This document shows positions 32,241-40,234 of a DNA stretch of 64,000 nt, piece by piece. How positions within the stretch are numbered: the stretch's first letter is position 1; each line of letters opens with the position of its first letter. The notes beneath the pieces are model-generated. The model was not told where the DNA came from, did no database searches, and saw only the letters and a program-made list of their open reading frames with translations. This stretch comes from Streptomyces sp. NBC_00878. Its GTDB lineage: Bacteria; Actinomycetota; Actinomycetes; Streptomycetales; Streptomycetaceae. Location of the stretch: NCBI RefSeq assembly GCF_026341515.1, contig NZ_JAPEOK010000001.1:9486001-9550000 (forward strand), given 5' to 3'. The translations under genes were made by a program, and so were the position numbers.

Positions 32241-33410
32241 ATGGATCGGGGCGCGGCGGCCGGGGAAGGGGAGGTCGGGTTGAACGGGAGCGGCGTGCGG
32301 GCGCTGGCCACCGAGGCCGTGCACGCCGGGCGGGACGATCTCGCCCGGCAGGGGCTGCACGCCCCGCCGATCGACCTGTCCACGACCTACCCGTCGTACG
32401 ACAGCCGGGGCGAGGCCGCCCGTATCGACGCCTTCGCCATGGACGGGGCCGAGCTGGACGGCCCGCCGGTCTACGGCCGCCTCGGCAACCCGACCGTCGC
32501 CCGCTTCGAGACCGCCCTCGCCCGTCTGGAGGGCACCGAGAGCGCTGTCGCGTTCGCGAGCGGCATGGCCGCGCTGAGTGCCGTACTGCTCGTACGGAAC
32601 TCCATGGGCTTGCGCCATGTCGTGGCCGTACGGCCCCTGTACGGATGCAGCGACCACCTGCTGACGGCCGGGCTGCTCGGGTCCGAGGTGACGTGGGTCG
32701 ACCCGGCGGGGATCGCCGATGCCCTGCGGCCGGACACCGGTCTCGTTCTGGTCGAGTCGCCCGCCAATCCGACGCTCGCCGAACTCGATCTGCGGGCGAT
32801 CGCCCGCGCCTGCGGAAGCGTTCCGCTGCTCGCCGACAACACCTTCGCCACGCCGGTGCTGCAACGGCCCGCGGAACAGGGCGCGCGGCTCGTGCTGCAC
32901 AGCGCCACCAAATACCTGGGCGGGCATGGTGATGTGATGGCGGGGGTGGTGGCCTGCGACGAGGAGTTCGCCGGGCGGCTGCGGCAGGTCCGGTTCGCCA
33001 CGGGGGGTGTGCTGCATCCACTCGCCGGCTATCTGTTGCTGCGCGGGCTGTCGACCCTGCCCGTACGCGTGCGGGCTGCCTCCGCGAACGCGGCCGAACT
33101 GGTCCGGCGCCTTGCCACCGACCCACGTGTCGCCCGGGTCCACTATCCGCGGCTCGGGGGAGCGATGATCGCCTTTGAGATCCACGGCGATCCGCACGAG
33201 GTCATCGCCGCCGTCCGCCTCATCACCCCGGCGGTGAGCCTTGGCAGCGTCGACACGCTGATCCAGCATCCCGCTTCGATCAGCCACCGCATCGTGGCTG
33301 CGGAGGACCGGCGCCACAGCGGAGTGAGCGACCGGCTGCTGCGGCTGTCGGTGGGACTGGAGGACGTGGAGGATCTTTGGCGGGATCTGGAGGGGGCGTT
33401 GGGCGGGTGA
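32241..33410 (+). CDS. Cys/Met-metabolism PLP-dependent lyase (trans-sulfuration family)
   Basis: A PLP enzyme of the cystathionine gamma-lyase/methionine gamma-lyase group. Visible motifs are STTYPSYDS, PPVYGRLGNPTVARFETALARLEG, FASGMAALSAVLL, the phosphate/aspartate region VLVESPANPTLAELD, ADNTFATP and the Schiff-base lysine in HSATKYLGGHGD. The segment between VHYPRLG and AMIAFEIHG is shorter than in canonical members. The start is uncertain: ATG 32133 and TTG 32280 (GGAGG five bases before) are in frame. The residues before VRALATEAVHAGR look non-homologous, so the true start may be 32280. Divergent from an Lrp regulator. Confidence 0.86.
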   Translation: MDRGAAAGEGEVGLNGSGVRALATEAVHAGRDDLARQGLHAPPIDLSTTYPSYDSRGEAARIDAFAMDGAELDGPPVYGRLGNPTVARFETALARLEGTESAVAFASGMAALSAVLLVRNSMGLRHVVAVRPLYGCSDHLLTAGLLGSEVTWVDPAGIADALRPDTGLVLVESPANPTLAELDLRAIARACGSVPLLADNTFATPVLQRPAEQGARLVLHSATKYLGGHGDVMAGVVACDEEFAGRLRQVRFATGGVLHPLAGYLLLRGLSTLPVRVRAASANAAELVRRLATDPRVARVHYPRLGGAMIAFEIHGDPHEVIAAVRLITPAVSLGSVDTLIQHPASISHRIVAAEDRRHSGVSDRLLRLSVGLEDVEDLWRDLEGALGG

Positions 33411-33417
33411 GGGTCCT

Positions 33418-33480
33418 GGCGGGAGCGGCGGGAGCGGCGGGAGCGGCGGGAGCTGCGGGAACGGTGGGAACGGCGGGAAC
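33418..33480. repeat. 9-bp GGGAGCGGC-type tandem repeat
   Basis: About seven units of GGGARCGGY follow the lyase stop and run up to the hairpin at 33480. No coding role is apparent. Confidence 0.75.
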
Positions 33481-33518
33481 GGCGGCAGGTCCGGCGCACC
33501 TCGCCGGACCTGCCGCCG
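33480..33518. terminator. Bidirectional hairpin terminator
   Basis: A perfect 17-bp stem starting CGGCGGCAGGTCCGGCG with a five-base loop (33497-33501). It sits between the convergent lyase and ACT-GNAT genes and can end both transcripts. Confidence 0.8.
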
Positions 33519-33560
33519 TCGCGGAACGATCTCCAAGAGATCGGATCGCTCGCCTCTTCG

Positions 33561-35009
33561 TCAGTCCCGCACGGAGTGCTCCGGCTCGTACCGCTCGATC
33601 TCGTCGTACGGCAGTCCCGAACTCACCGGCGCCGCGTCGAGGCGGGCCGTGATGACGAGTGTGCCCTCCTCGATCTGGTAGTCGAGGGGAAGGCCGAGGC
33701 CGCGCATCGTGGCGACCATGCCGGTGTTGGACGACTGCGTGACGGCGTACACGCTCTCGCAGCCCGTCTCGATGGCCATCGTCACCAGTCGGCCGAGCAG
33801 TTCGCCGCCGATACCGCGCCGCTGCCAGTCGTCCTCGACGAGCAGCGCGATCTCCGTCTCGTCGCCGTCCCAGAGGAGATGTCCGAGCCCGACGATGCGC
33901 CCCGACGCGGTCTGCACGGCGAGGGTGCGCCCGAAGTGGGGGCTGAGCAGGTGGTTGAGGTACGTGTCGGCGTCACCGACCGGCCCGTGGTAGCGCAGGC
34001 TCAGCGTGCGCTGCGAGCACCGCTCGTGCATGGCTTTCGCCGCGTCGAGGTCATCGGCGTCGGCGCGGCGCACCGTGATGTCGCTGCCCTGGGGCAGCGT
34101 CAGAACGTCCTGGCTGCGGGGGACACGCGGACCGAGCCGCGCGTCCAACTCGACCAGCGCCCGGACCCGCGCGAACTCGGTGGGTGTGAACGGCAGATAC
34201 GGCCGCTCCACAGTGATCACTCCGCCTTCCGGGGCGCGCAGCCGCATCACGGTGTCCTCCAACGCCCCCTCGACGGGCGCCTCTTCGCCCGCGCGCTCAC
34301 CGCGCACCGACCCGGCGGGCAGTGACCGGATCGTGCACCGCCCCAGCAACTGCCGGAGCGCCAACGGCAGTTCGGCCGCGTCCAGCGCCGTGCGCGTGGC
34401 CAGGCCCAGCACCCGGGTGGGCGCGTCCACCAGGTCGTGTGCGTCGGCTCGCTCGATCCAGGTGCCGGTGCCGCCCGCCCGCGACACCGCCCGGGTGACG
34501 TCGGAGGCCGCCACCGGCGCGGGAGCCCGCAGCAGGAACTCGTCCACGGTGCCCTCGGCCAGCGGGTGCGTCTGCAGGCTGAGAATGTCTACTCGCTGTT
34601 CCGCCAGGGCCACGCACAGGGCGGCCAGTGAGCCCGGCTCGTCCCGAACGGTGGTCCGCATCCGCCACAGCACGGTCTCCCCGGCGAGAGCCTCCGGTGC
34701 GGTGGCGTCCGCTTCGGACGCCCCGGCCTTCCGCGCGGCGGCGGTCGGCCGGGTGCCGGTATCACCTGTCGGAGGGGCATGGCCGTGGCGTCGTGACCAC
34801 CACGTGTGGAATCCTGCCGTGGCGACCAGCACGATCGCCGAGATCACGAGGAGGGCGGGGCCGTCGGGGCCGTGCCCGATCAAGTTGGCCACGGCGTCGG
34901 CGACCGCCACCGCCGTGAACAGCGCGGCCAGTTCGACGAGATCCCGGCGCCAGTGGTGAACCGGCCGCCCGTTTTTCGTTCGCGTCACTTGAGACATGTC
35001 TTGAGTCAT
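33561..35009 (-). CDS. Membrane-anchored ACT-GNAT acetyltransferase-like protein
   Basis: A 482-residue protein in three parts: two N-terminal hydrophobic helices (ELAALFTAVAVADAVANLIG, ALLVISAIVLVATAGF), an ACT-like regulatory domain at about 115-185 (WRMRTTVRDEPGSLAALCVALAEQRVDILSLQ), and a C-terminal GNAT domain at about 310-460 (ITVRRADADDLDAAKAMHERCS, ALLVEDDWQRRGIGGELLGRL with the acetyl-CoA RRGIGG loop). The ACT fold suggests control by an amino acid. The target is unknown. An alternative start is ATG 34997. Confidence 0.85.
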   Translation of the reverse strand: MTQDMSQVTRTKNGRPVHHWRRDLVELAALFTAVAVADAVANLIGHGPDGPALLVISAIVLVATAGFHTWWSRRHGHAPPTGDTGTRPTAAARKAGASEADATAPEALAGETVLWRMRTTVRDEPGSLAALCVALAEQRVDILSLQTHPLAEGTVDEFLLRAPAPVAASDVTRAVSRAGGTGTWIERADAHDLVDAPTRVLGLATRTALDAAELPLALRQLLGRCTIRSLPAGSVRGERAGEEAPVEGALEDTVMRLRAPEGGVITVERPYLPFTPTEFARVRALVELDARLGPRVPRSQDVLTLPQGSDITVRRADADDLDAAKAMHERCSQRTLSLRYHGPVGDADTYLNHLLSPHFGRTLAVQTASGRIVGLGHLLWDGDETEIALLVEDDWQRRGIGGELLGRLVTMAIETGCESVYAVTQSSNTGMVATMRGLGLPLDYQIEEGTLVITARLDAAPVSSGLPYDEIERYEPEHSVRD

Positions 35010-35156
35010 ACAGTCACTGTGAAGGATGGGTGTTGCGTGATCACGAACGCTTTGTGACTGATCGGTTAAGTATGCTTCCGCCCTCTTTGTTGCATTTTTT
35101 ACGGCTCTTTGATGTGAGTCGAGCGCTCAGGCGAACAGCCGGGTCGGACGGTCAGG

Positions 35157-35558
35157 TCAGGCGGCCACCCGCTGATCCAACGTGGCACGCAACCGCCGGG
35201 CCTGGGTGACGAGTCGGGACGAGCCTCGCCGGTCCAGCACGTCCAGACGCGCGTACACCCCACCGCACCCGGAGAAGGACTCGAAGCGGAGCCGGTCGCC
35301 GTTGCCCGTGACCATCGGGTCCAGCGAAGCCCGCAGCTGCCGCTGGTAGTACCGCGCGCCCGCCACGTCCGCCACCGCGAGCAGACCCGCCGAGGCCACC
35401 TGAGGTGACGTCAGGAAGCCCGCGAAGAAACGCGGATGGTCCTCGACACCGCGGGGCGTCGCACCCCGCGAGGTCTCAAGCCCCAGGCGCCGTCCGCCCG
35501 GTGCGGACTCCAGCGCGGAGGGTCGGGTGTAGGCCACGGCCTGCAGAGATCGCGTCAT
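35157..35558 (-). pseudogene. Truncated N-terminal remnant of a SWIM-zinc-finger-type protein
   Basis: A 133-codon frame whose first 105 residues (TRSLQAVAYTRPSALESAPG, GLETSRGATPRGVEDHPRFF, VVTGNGDRLRFESFSGCGGV) match what I recall of the start of streptomycete SWIM zinc-finger proteins of about 450 residues. After YARLDVL the sequence changes to DRRGSSRLVTQARRLRATL and stops, so the SWIM finger and the rest are lost. A short expressed product cannot be excluded, but the family function should be gone. The family recall needs a database check. Confidence 0.6.
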
Positions 35559-35603
35559 GGGAAAAACCGTAGAGGCGACCACTGACAATCGGCCCTGACC
35601 TGC

Positions 35604-35649
35604 GCAAACTTAAGAATTGGGCCAACGCAAACTCAAGAATTGGGCCAAC
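35604..35649 (-). promoter_or_regulatory. 23-bp tandem repeat upstream of the SWIM-type remnant
   Basis: Two tandem copies of GCAAACTYAAGAATTGGGCC plus AAC, differing at one base. They lie 46-91 bases before the start of the remnant and are AT-richer than the surroundings. The position and spacing (two helical turns plus two bases) suit a regulator binding twice on the promoter. Confidence 0.55.
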
Positions 35650-35758
35650 GGTTGTGCCGCGCACCGGGGGATGACGCCGGTACGCGGCACAAGATCCGAG
35701 GGTACGGGACCCGCTGATCCGTGAGTGCGGGGATCAGCCAAATCCGTGCGTGCGCGAA

Positions 35759-37339
35759 CTACTGCCCCACACGCCCCGGCTGCAGCACCTTCGTGAACAG
35801 CACCGAACCTCCCGTCGCCCGCAGCCGGACCGTCAGTTCGCCGCTGTCACCGTCGATGTCGACCTCGCCGAAGTACTGCGAGGACTCCATCGGCGAGACG
35901 TTCGCCGTCGTCGGCGCCTTGATGAAGACCCGGTCGGGACCGAAGGTGCCGTCCAGCGCGTTCGCCGGGAACCCGCCGGCCGCCAGCGGACCGGAGACGA
36001 ACTCCCAGAACGGCGCGAAGTCCTTGAAAGCCGCGCGCGACGGGTCGTAGTGCTGCGCCGAGGTGTAGTGCACGTCCGCCGTCAGCCACACCGTGCCGGT
36101 GATCCGGCGGTGCTTGACGAACCGCAGCAGCTCCGCGATCTGGAGCTCGCGGCCGAGCGGGACGCCCGGGTCGCCCTGCGCGACGGCCTCGATGTCCGTC
36201 GCGCCGTCCGGCACGACCAGGCCGAGTGGCATGTCCGCGGCGATCACCTTCCACACGGCGCGCGACCGTGCCAGCTCCCGCTTCAGCCAGACCAGTTGCT
36301 CCGCGCCCAGGATGCCGTTGGTGTCGTCGGGCTGGCGGTCCGGCGAGTTGGCGTTGCGGTACGTACGCATGTCGAGCACGAACACGTCCAGCAGCGGACC
36401 GTGGTGCACGACCCGGTGCACCCGGCCGTCCTCGCCCGTGGAGGGCAGCGTGGAGATCGGGAAGTACTCGCTGAACGCCTTGCGGGCGCGGGTGGCCAGC
36501 GTGTTGACGTCCTTCACCGTGTAGCGGGCGTCGGTGAGGATCTCGCCCGGGTACCAGTTGTTGACAACCTCGTGGTCGTCCCACTGGATGATCGTCGGCA
36601 CCTCGGCGTTGAACCGGCGTACGTTCTCGTCGAGCAGCGAATAGCGGAAGTTGCCCCGGTACTCGGCGAGGGTCTCCGCGACCTTGGACTTCTCCTCGGT
36701 GGTGACGTTCCGCCAGACACGGCCGTCCGGGAGTGTCACGGACGCCGACAGGGGACCGTCCGCGTAGATCGTGTCGCCGCTGCACAGGAAGAAGTCCGGG
36801 TTCAGGCGGCGCATCTCCTCGTACGCGTAGAGGCCGCCGATGTCCGGGTTGATGCCCCAGCCCTGGCCCACGATGTCGCCCGACCAGAGGAACCGGACGC
36901 CCTGGCGCCGCTTGTCGGGCGCGGTCCGGAAGGTGCCCAGTACGGGCTCACCGGTGCGGCGGTAGTCGTGCGGGTCGGCCAGCGTCACCCGGTAGTGGAT
37001 CTGCTCGCCCGCCGGCAGGCCGCGCAGCGGGACCTTGCCCGTGAAGTCCGTGTCGGCGCCCAGCAGCGGACCGTGCCACCGTTTCGGCCTGCGGAACGAC
37101 TCGGTCGCGGAGGTCTCCACGATCATGCGCGCGGGCCGGTCGGAGCGCACCCAGACGTGGCCGGAGTGCGTGGTCACGTCTCCGGCCTGCACGCCCCATT
37201 CCGCCTTCGGCCGCCCGGACAGGGCGAACGCCGGGGCCGCACCGACGGCGGAGGGCAGGGCAAGCGCCGCCGACGCGGCGAGCGAGCCGCGCAGGACGCC
37301 GCGGCGGCCGGGGAAGGGGCTCGGCGGACGGTGTGACAT
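35759..37339 (-). CDS. phoD: PhoD-family alkaline phosphatase/phosphodiesterase, TAT-exported
   Basis: A 526-residue secreted metallophosphoesterase. It has a twin-arginine signal (GRRGVLRGSLAASAALALP), a PhoD N-terminal domain (FALSGRPKAEWGVQAGDVTTHSGHVWVRSDRPA) and catalytic-domain motifs LWSGDIVGQGWG, FFLCSGDTIYADG, IQWDDHEVVNNWY, VFVLDMRTYRN and TGTVWLTADVHYTSAQHYDP. PhoD enzymes use Fe/Ca and act on phosphomono- and diesters outside the cell, often under phosphate limitation; I see no clear PHO box here. The start ATG has AGGAGG seven bases upstream. Confidence 0.92.
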   Translation of the reverse strand: MSHRPPSPFPGRRGVLRGSLAASAALALPSAVGAAPAFALSGRPKAEWGVQAGDVTTHSGHVWVRSDRPARMIVETSATESFRRPKRWHGPLLGADTDFTGKVPLRGLPAGEQIHYRVTLADPHDYRRTGEPVLGTFRTAPDKRRQGVRFLWSGDIVGQGWGINPDIGGLYAYEEMRRLNPDFFLCSGDTIYADGPLSASVTLPDGRVWRNVTTEEKSKVAETLAEYRGNFRYSLLDENVRRFNAEVPTIIQWDDHEVVNNWYPGEILTDARYTVKDVNTLATRARKAFSEYFPISTLPSTGEDGRVHRVVHHGPLLDVFVLDMRTYRNANSPDRQPDDTNGILGAEQLVWLKRELARSRAVWKVIAADMPLGLVVPDGATDIEAVAQGDPGVPLGRELQIAELLRFVKHRRITGTVWLTADVHYTSAQHYDPSRAAFKDFAPFWEFVSGPLAAGGFPANALDGTFGPDRVFIKAPTTANVSPMESSQYFGEVDIDGDSGELTVRLRATGGSVLFTKVLQPGRVGQ

Positions 37340-37519
37340 GGAACGCCTCCTGGGACGGGATCGACCACTGTGCAGGGCCAGACTTATCGGTGCACCGCAG
37401 CGGACAAACAAACCACACGTGAACAACGCGGGGGCGCTCCGCTGGGTTGGGCCAGGGTGGTGCGGGTTGGTTGATGACGTGCGGGTTGTGGGGGCTGGTC
37501 GCGCGGTTCCCCGCGCCCC

Positions 37520-37835
37520 TTACAGGGCGGCCCGCACCGCCGTGGCCATCAGGCGTACTCCCTCGCGGATGCGTGTCGGAGAGGCGTGGGCGTATCCGAG
37601 CACCAGACGCACCACGTCGTCCTCCGTCGGGGCGTGGGTGTAGTGCGTGAGGGGGTGGACTGCGACTCCGGCCGTGGGCCGTCCGCTCCAGGAAGCGGGC
37701 CGGTGGACCGTAGCGATAGGGCAGTGCGGCGATGACATGGAGACCGGCGGCGACGCCGGAGATCTCCGTTCCCCGCAAAGTGCTCCTCCAGGGCCGCGAC
37801 AAGGGTGTCGCGGCGCTCCTTGTACGCGCTCGTCG
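37520..37835 (-). pseudogene. Frameshifted C-terminal remnant of a MocR/PdxR-type regulator
   Basis: Three frames must be joined to read it: YKERRDTLVAALEEHFAG, then TEISGVAAGLHVIAALPY, then GVAVHPLTHYTHAPTEDDVV and RLVLGYAHASPTRIREGV up to the stop at 37520. These are the last about 100 residues of the aminotransferase-like domain of MocR-type GntR regulators. The HTH and most of the PLP domain are missing. At least two frameshifts and a 5 prime deletion show it is dead. Confidence 0.7.
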
Positions 37836-38005
37836 GCGAGGTCGGCTTCGCGGTGCTCGCCGTGCCCGTCCTGCGGCCGCTCGGGCCGCGCCTGCTGTCC
37901 GCTCTCGGAACGGGCTCCTACGGGGCACCCCAAGCCGCGGGCAGTGCCCTCGTCGGCGCCGGAGTCGCCCTGGGGTCGGGCGCGTTGAGCCGACGAGCGC
38001 GCGGC
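37817..38005 (+). pseudogene. Internally deleted DMT (EamA) transporter remnant
   Basis: In frame with 37820 the translation reads LYALVGEVGFAVLAVPVLRP, LGPRLLSALG, then GTGSYGAPQAAGSALVGAGVALGSGAL. The first part resembles the start of the second EamA repeat and the second part resembles its end, with about 60 residues missing between. DMT transporters often pair divergently with MocR regulators, and a MocR remnant starts at the same point on the other strand. Confidence 0.5.
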
Positions 38006-38008
38006 GGC

Positions 38009-38839
38009 TCAGCGGCTGCCGTCCAGGATGACCCGGGCGACCAGCGCCGGGTCGTCGTTCATCGGGACGTGCCCGCAGCCGGGCAGTCGCACCAGCCGGG
38101 CCCGCGGAATGACGTGCTTGGCACGGATCCCCTGGCGGCGCACCAGAATCCGGTCCCGGGTACCCCACGCGACGGTGACGGGAAGCCCGGGGACGTCGTC
38201 CGTGAACTGCACCGAGCTGCCGGCCCTGAGGGTCTCGGTGAACCCCTCGGCGCCCGCCAGCGCGAGGGTCTCGGCGACGACCGCCTCGGGTGAACGGCGC
38301 CCCGGGCGCGCGTAGATGCTGCTCGTCAGCACCGCGCGCCCGGCCGCCGACCGGGACAGCCGCTCGACCACCGGCAGCGGCATACTCCGCGCCGCCGCCC
38401 GCATCGCCTGCAGCAGCCCGAACGCGTACCGCCGCTCGACCGGAGACCAGAACCCGGCGGGAGAAAGCGCCGTGACGGACCGTACGAGCTTCTCGCGGCC
38501 CAGTTCCAGGGCGATCAGCCCGCCCAGGGAGTTGCCCGCCACATGCGGCCGATCGAGCTCCAGCGTCTCGCACAGCGCGCCGAGCGCAGCGTTCATCGTC
38601 GGCAGACCGTGTGCCATCCCGTCGGGCAGCGCCGACGACTCGCCGAAGCCGGGCAGGTCCACCGCGATCACATCGCGCTCGGCCGCCAGGATGTCGACGA
38701 CCGGGTCCCATGCCTGCCGGTGGTGGCCTATCCCGTGCAGCAGCAGAAGCGGTTCGCCGCTGCCCACGCGCGCGTACGCGAGGGTCACGGTCCGCGGGCC
38801 GTGCGGAGAGGGGAGGGTGAGGGAGACCGTGGCGGACAT
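38009..38839 (-). CDS. Alpha/beta-fold hydrolase
   Basis: A 276-residue hydrolase: oxyanion HG motif in LLLLHGIGHHRQAWDPV, nucleophile elbow GNSLGGLIALELG (Ser in GNSLGG), catalytic Asp probably in WGTRDRILV and His in LPGCGHVPMNDDPALVARVIL. No signal peptide. Substrate unknown. The ATG at 38839 precedes the conserved SATVSLTLPSPHGPRTV. Two palindromes lie 35-71 bases upstream. Confidence 0.88.
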   Translation of the reverse strand: MSATVSLTLPSPHGPRTVTLAYARVGSGEPLLLLHGIGHHRQAWDPVVDILAAERDVIAVDLPGFGESSALPDGMAHGLPTMNAALGALCETLELDRPHVAGNSLGGLIALELGREKLVRSVTALSPAGFWSPVERRYAFGLLQAMRAAARSMPLPVVERLSRSAAGRAVLTSSIYARPGRRSPEAVVAETLALAGAEGFTETLRAGSSVQFTDDVPGLPVTVAWGTRDRILVRRQGIRAKHVIPRARLVRLPGCGHVPMNDDPALVARVILDGSR

Positions 38840-38873
38840 GGAACTGCTCCTCAGTCTGGTGGCCGGCTGGCTC

Positions 38874-38910
38874 CTAGACAGCTTGTCAGCAAACGCTACC
38901 CGCGGGTAGC
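38874..38910. promoter_or_regulatory. Two palindromes upstream of the hydrolase gene
   Basis: CTAGACAGCTTGTCAG (38874-38889; core GACA-n3-TGTC) resembles TetR-family operators. Five bases on is the perfect 16-bp palindrome GCTACCCGCGGGTAGC (38895-38910). Both fall in the expected promoter region of the hydrolase. Confidence 0.5.
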
Positions 38911-39105
38911 CCTCGGTTCCTGCCAACCTCCAGGGTCAACCTCCGAGGCCAACCTCCTGGGCCCGCCTCCCGGTCCAGCCTCCTGGATGTACGTCCCCCA
39001 ACGCCTTGCGTACCCCTCCTGTTTGACCCCGCGAACCGGGCCCCCGCGCGCGGGGACCCCGATTTCGCCTGGACACGAACCGATGTGTCGGGTTGGGATG
39101 GTGCC

Positions 39106-39990
39106 GTGGCTACCGATACCGCGACCGAGGTCTTCGAAGAGCACCGGCCCGTCCTGACGGGCGTCGCCTACCGCATGCTCGGCCGGGTGGCCGACGCCGA
39201 GGACGTGGTGCAGGACGCCTGGCTGCGCTGGTCCGGCGCCGACCGCTCCGACGTACGCGAACCACGCGGCTACCTGGTACGCATCACCACCCGGCTCGCC
39301 ATCGACCGGCTGCGGCACGTCCAGTCCCGCAAGGAGGCCTACGTAGGACCCTGGCTGCCCGAGCCGTACGTCACCGACTTCGGGGACAGCGTCCCCGACA
39401 CGGCGGAGCGTGCCGTGCTCGCCGACTCCGTCTCCCTGGCCGTCCTCGTCGTCCTGGAGTCCCTGTCGCCCCTGGAGCGCGCGGTGTTCGTACTCCGGGA
39501 GGCATTCGGCTATCCGTACGCGGACATCGCGGTCACCCTCGACCGCAGCGAGAGCGCGGTGCGCCAGCTCGCCGGGCGGGCCCGTCGGCACGTCGAGGAG
39601 AAACGGCCGCGCTACGAGGTCGACCCCGCCGAACAGCGCGACCTCACCGAACGGTTTCTCGCCGCGGCGACGGAGGGCGATCTTGAGGGGCTGATGTCCC
39701 TGCTGGCCCCCGACGTGCGCCTGGTGGGCGACAGTGGCGGACTGGCCCAGGCGCCGCTGCGGGTCCTGGAGTCGGCCGACAAGGTGGGCCGCTTCATCTC
39801 CGGCATCACGCGCAAGGGCGTTGCGGACGCGACGTTCCGCTTCCTGGAGGTCAACGGCGGACCGGCGCTCCTGGTGCTGTCCGGCGGCAAGCCCGACAGC
39901 GTCCTCCAGATGGACGTCGCCGACGGCCGTATCCAGTGCGTGTACATCATCCGCAACCCGGAGAAGCTGCTGTCTCTCGTTGTTGACTGA
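39106..39990 (+). CDS. sigJ: SigJ-family ECF sigma factor with C-terminal NTF2-like domain
   Basis: A 294-residue ECF41/SigJ-type sigma factor. Region 2 is FEEHRPVLTGVAYRMLGRVADAEDVVQDAWLRW; region 4 is LSPLERAVFVLREAFGYPYADIAVTLDRSESAVRQLAGRARR. The C-terminal SnoaL/NTF2-like extension (about 185-290; RFLAAATEGDLEGLMSLLAPDVRLVGDSGG) controls activity in this group instead of a separate anti-sigma factor. The ECF41 partner (an oxidoreductase or similar) is not adjacent. GTG start at 39106. A terminator hairpin follows. Confidence 0.9.
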   Translation: MATDTATEVFEEHRPVLTGVAYRMLGRVADAEDVVQDAWLRWSGADRSDVREPRGYLVRITTRLAIDRLRHVQSRKEAYVGPWLPEPYVTDFGDSVPDTAERAVLADSVSLAVLVVLESLSPLERAVFVLREAFGYPYADIAVTLDRSESAVRQLAGRARRHVEEKRPRYEVDPAEQRDLTERFLAAATEGDLEGLMSLLAPDVRLVGDSGGLAQAPLRVLESADKVGRFISGITRKGVADATFRFLEVNGGPALLVLSGGKPDSVLQMDVADGRIQCVYIIRNPEKLLSLVVD

Positions 39991-40008
39991 AAGACCCCGC
40001 CCGGCCCG

Positions 40009-40033
40009 AGCCCCCGTCCATGCGACGGGGGCT
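40009..40033 (+). terminator. Hairpin terminator after sigJ
   Basis: AGCCCCCGTC and GACGGGGGCT flank a five-base loop, followed by TTT. It begins 19 bases after the stop codon. Confidence 0.8.
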
Positions 40034-40050
40034 TTGCCGTTATGTCAATG

Positions 40051-40077
40051 CATATGGCGCATCGCGAACGCCATATG
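40051..40077. promoter_or_regulatory. Palindromic operator before the GntR gene
   Basis: Perfect arms CATATGGCG and CGCCATATG are separated by nine bases; a further half-site GCCATATGG follows at 40150. The site is AT-rich at its ends and lies 50-180 bases before the possible GntR start codons. Autoregulation is the natural reading. Confidence 0.6.
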
Positions 40078-40234
40078 AATGCTCTGCGGAAACACGCCTG
40101 TACGAGCTGTAACGGATCGATGATTGGTCTTGACCAAGGATTGGGGCCGCCATATGGTCACAGGGATAGTGCAGGAACCTTTAATAAACAAGGGCGTTAA
40201 AAGCCGCCGGGACACGGCGATTGCGGAGGACACG

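Noticed and set aside
40124..40234. N-terminal extension of the GntR regulator
   Set aside because: Residues before GTTQLDTVPEPKYW look non-homologous and the region probably contains regulatory DNA; kept only as an alternative start.
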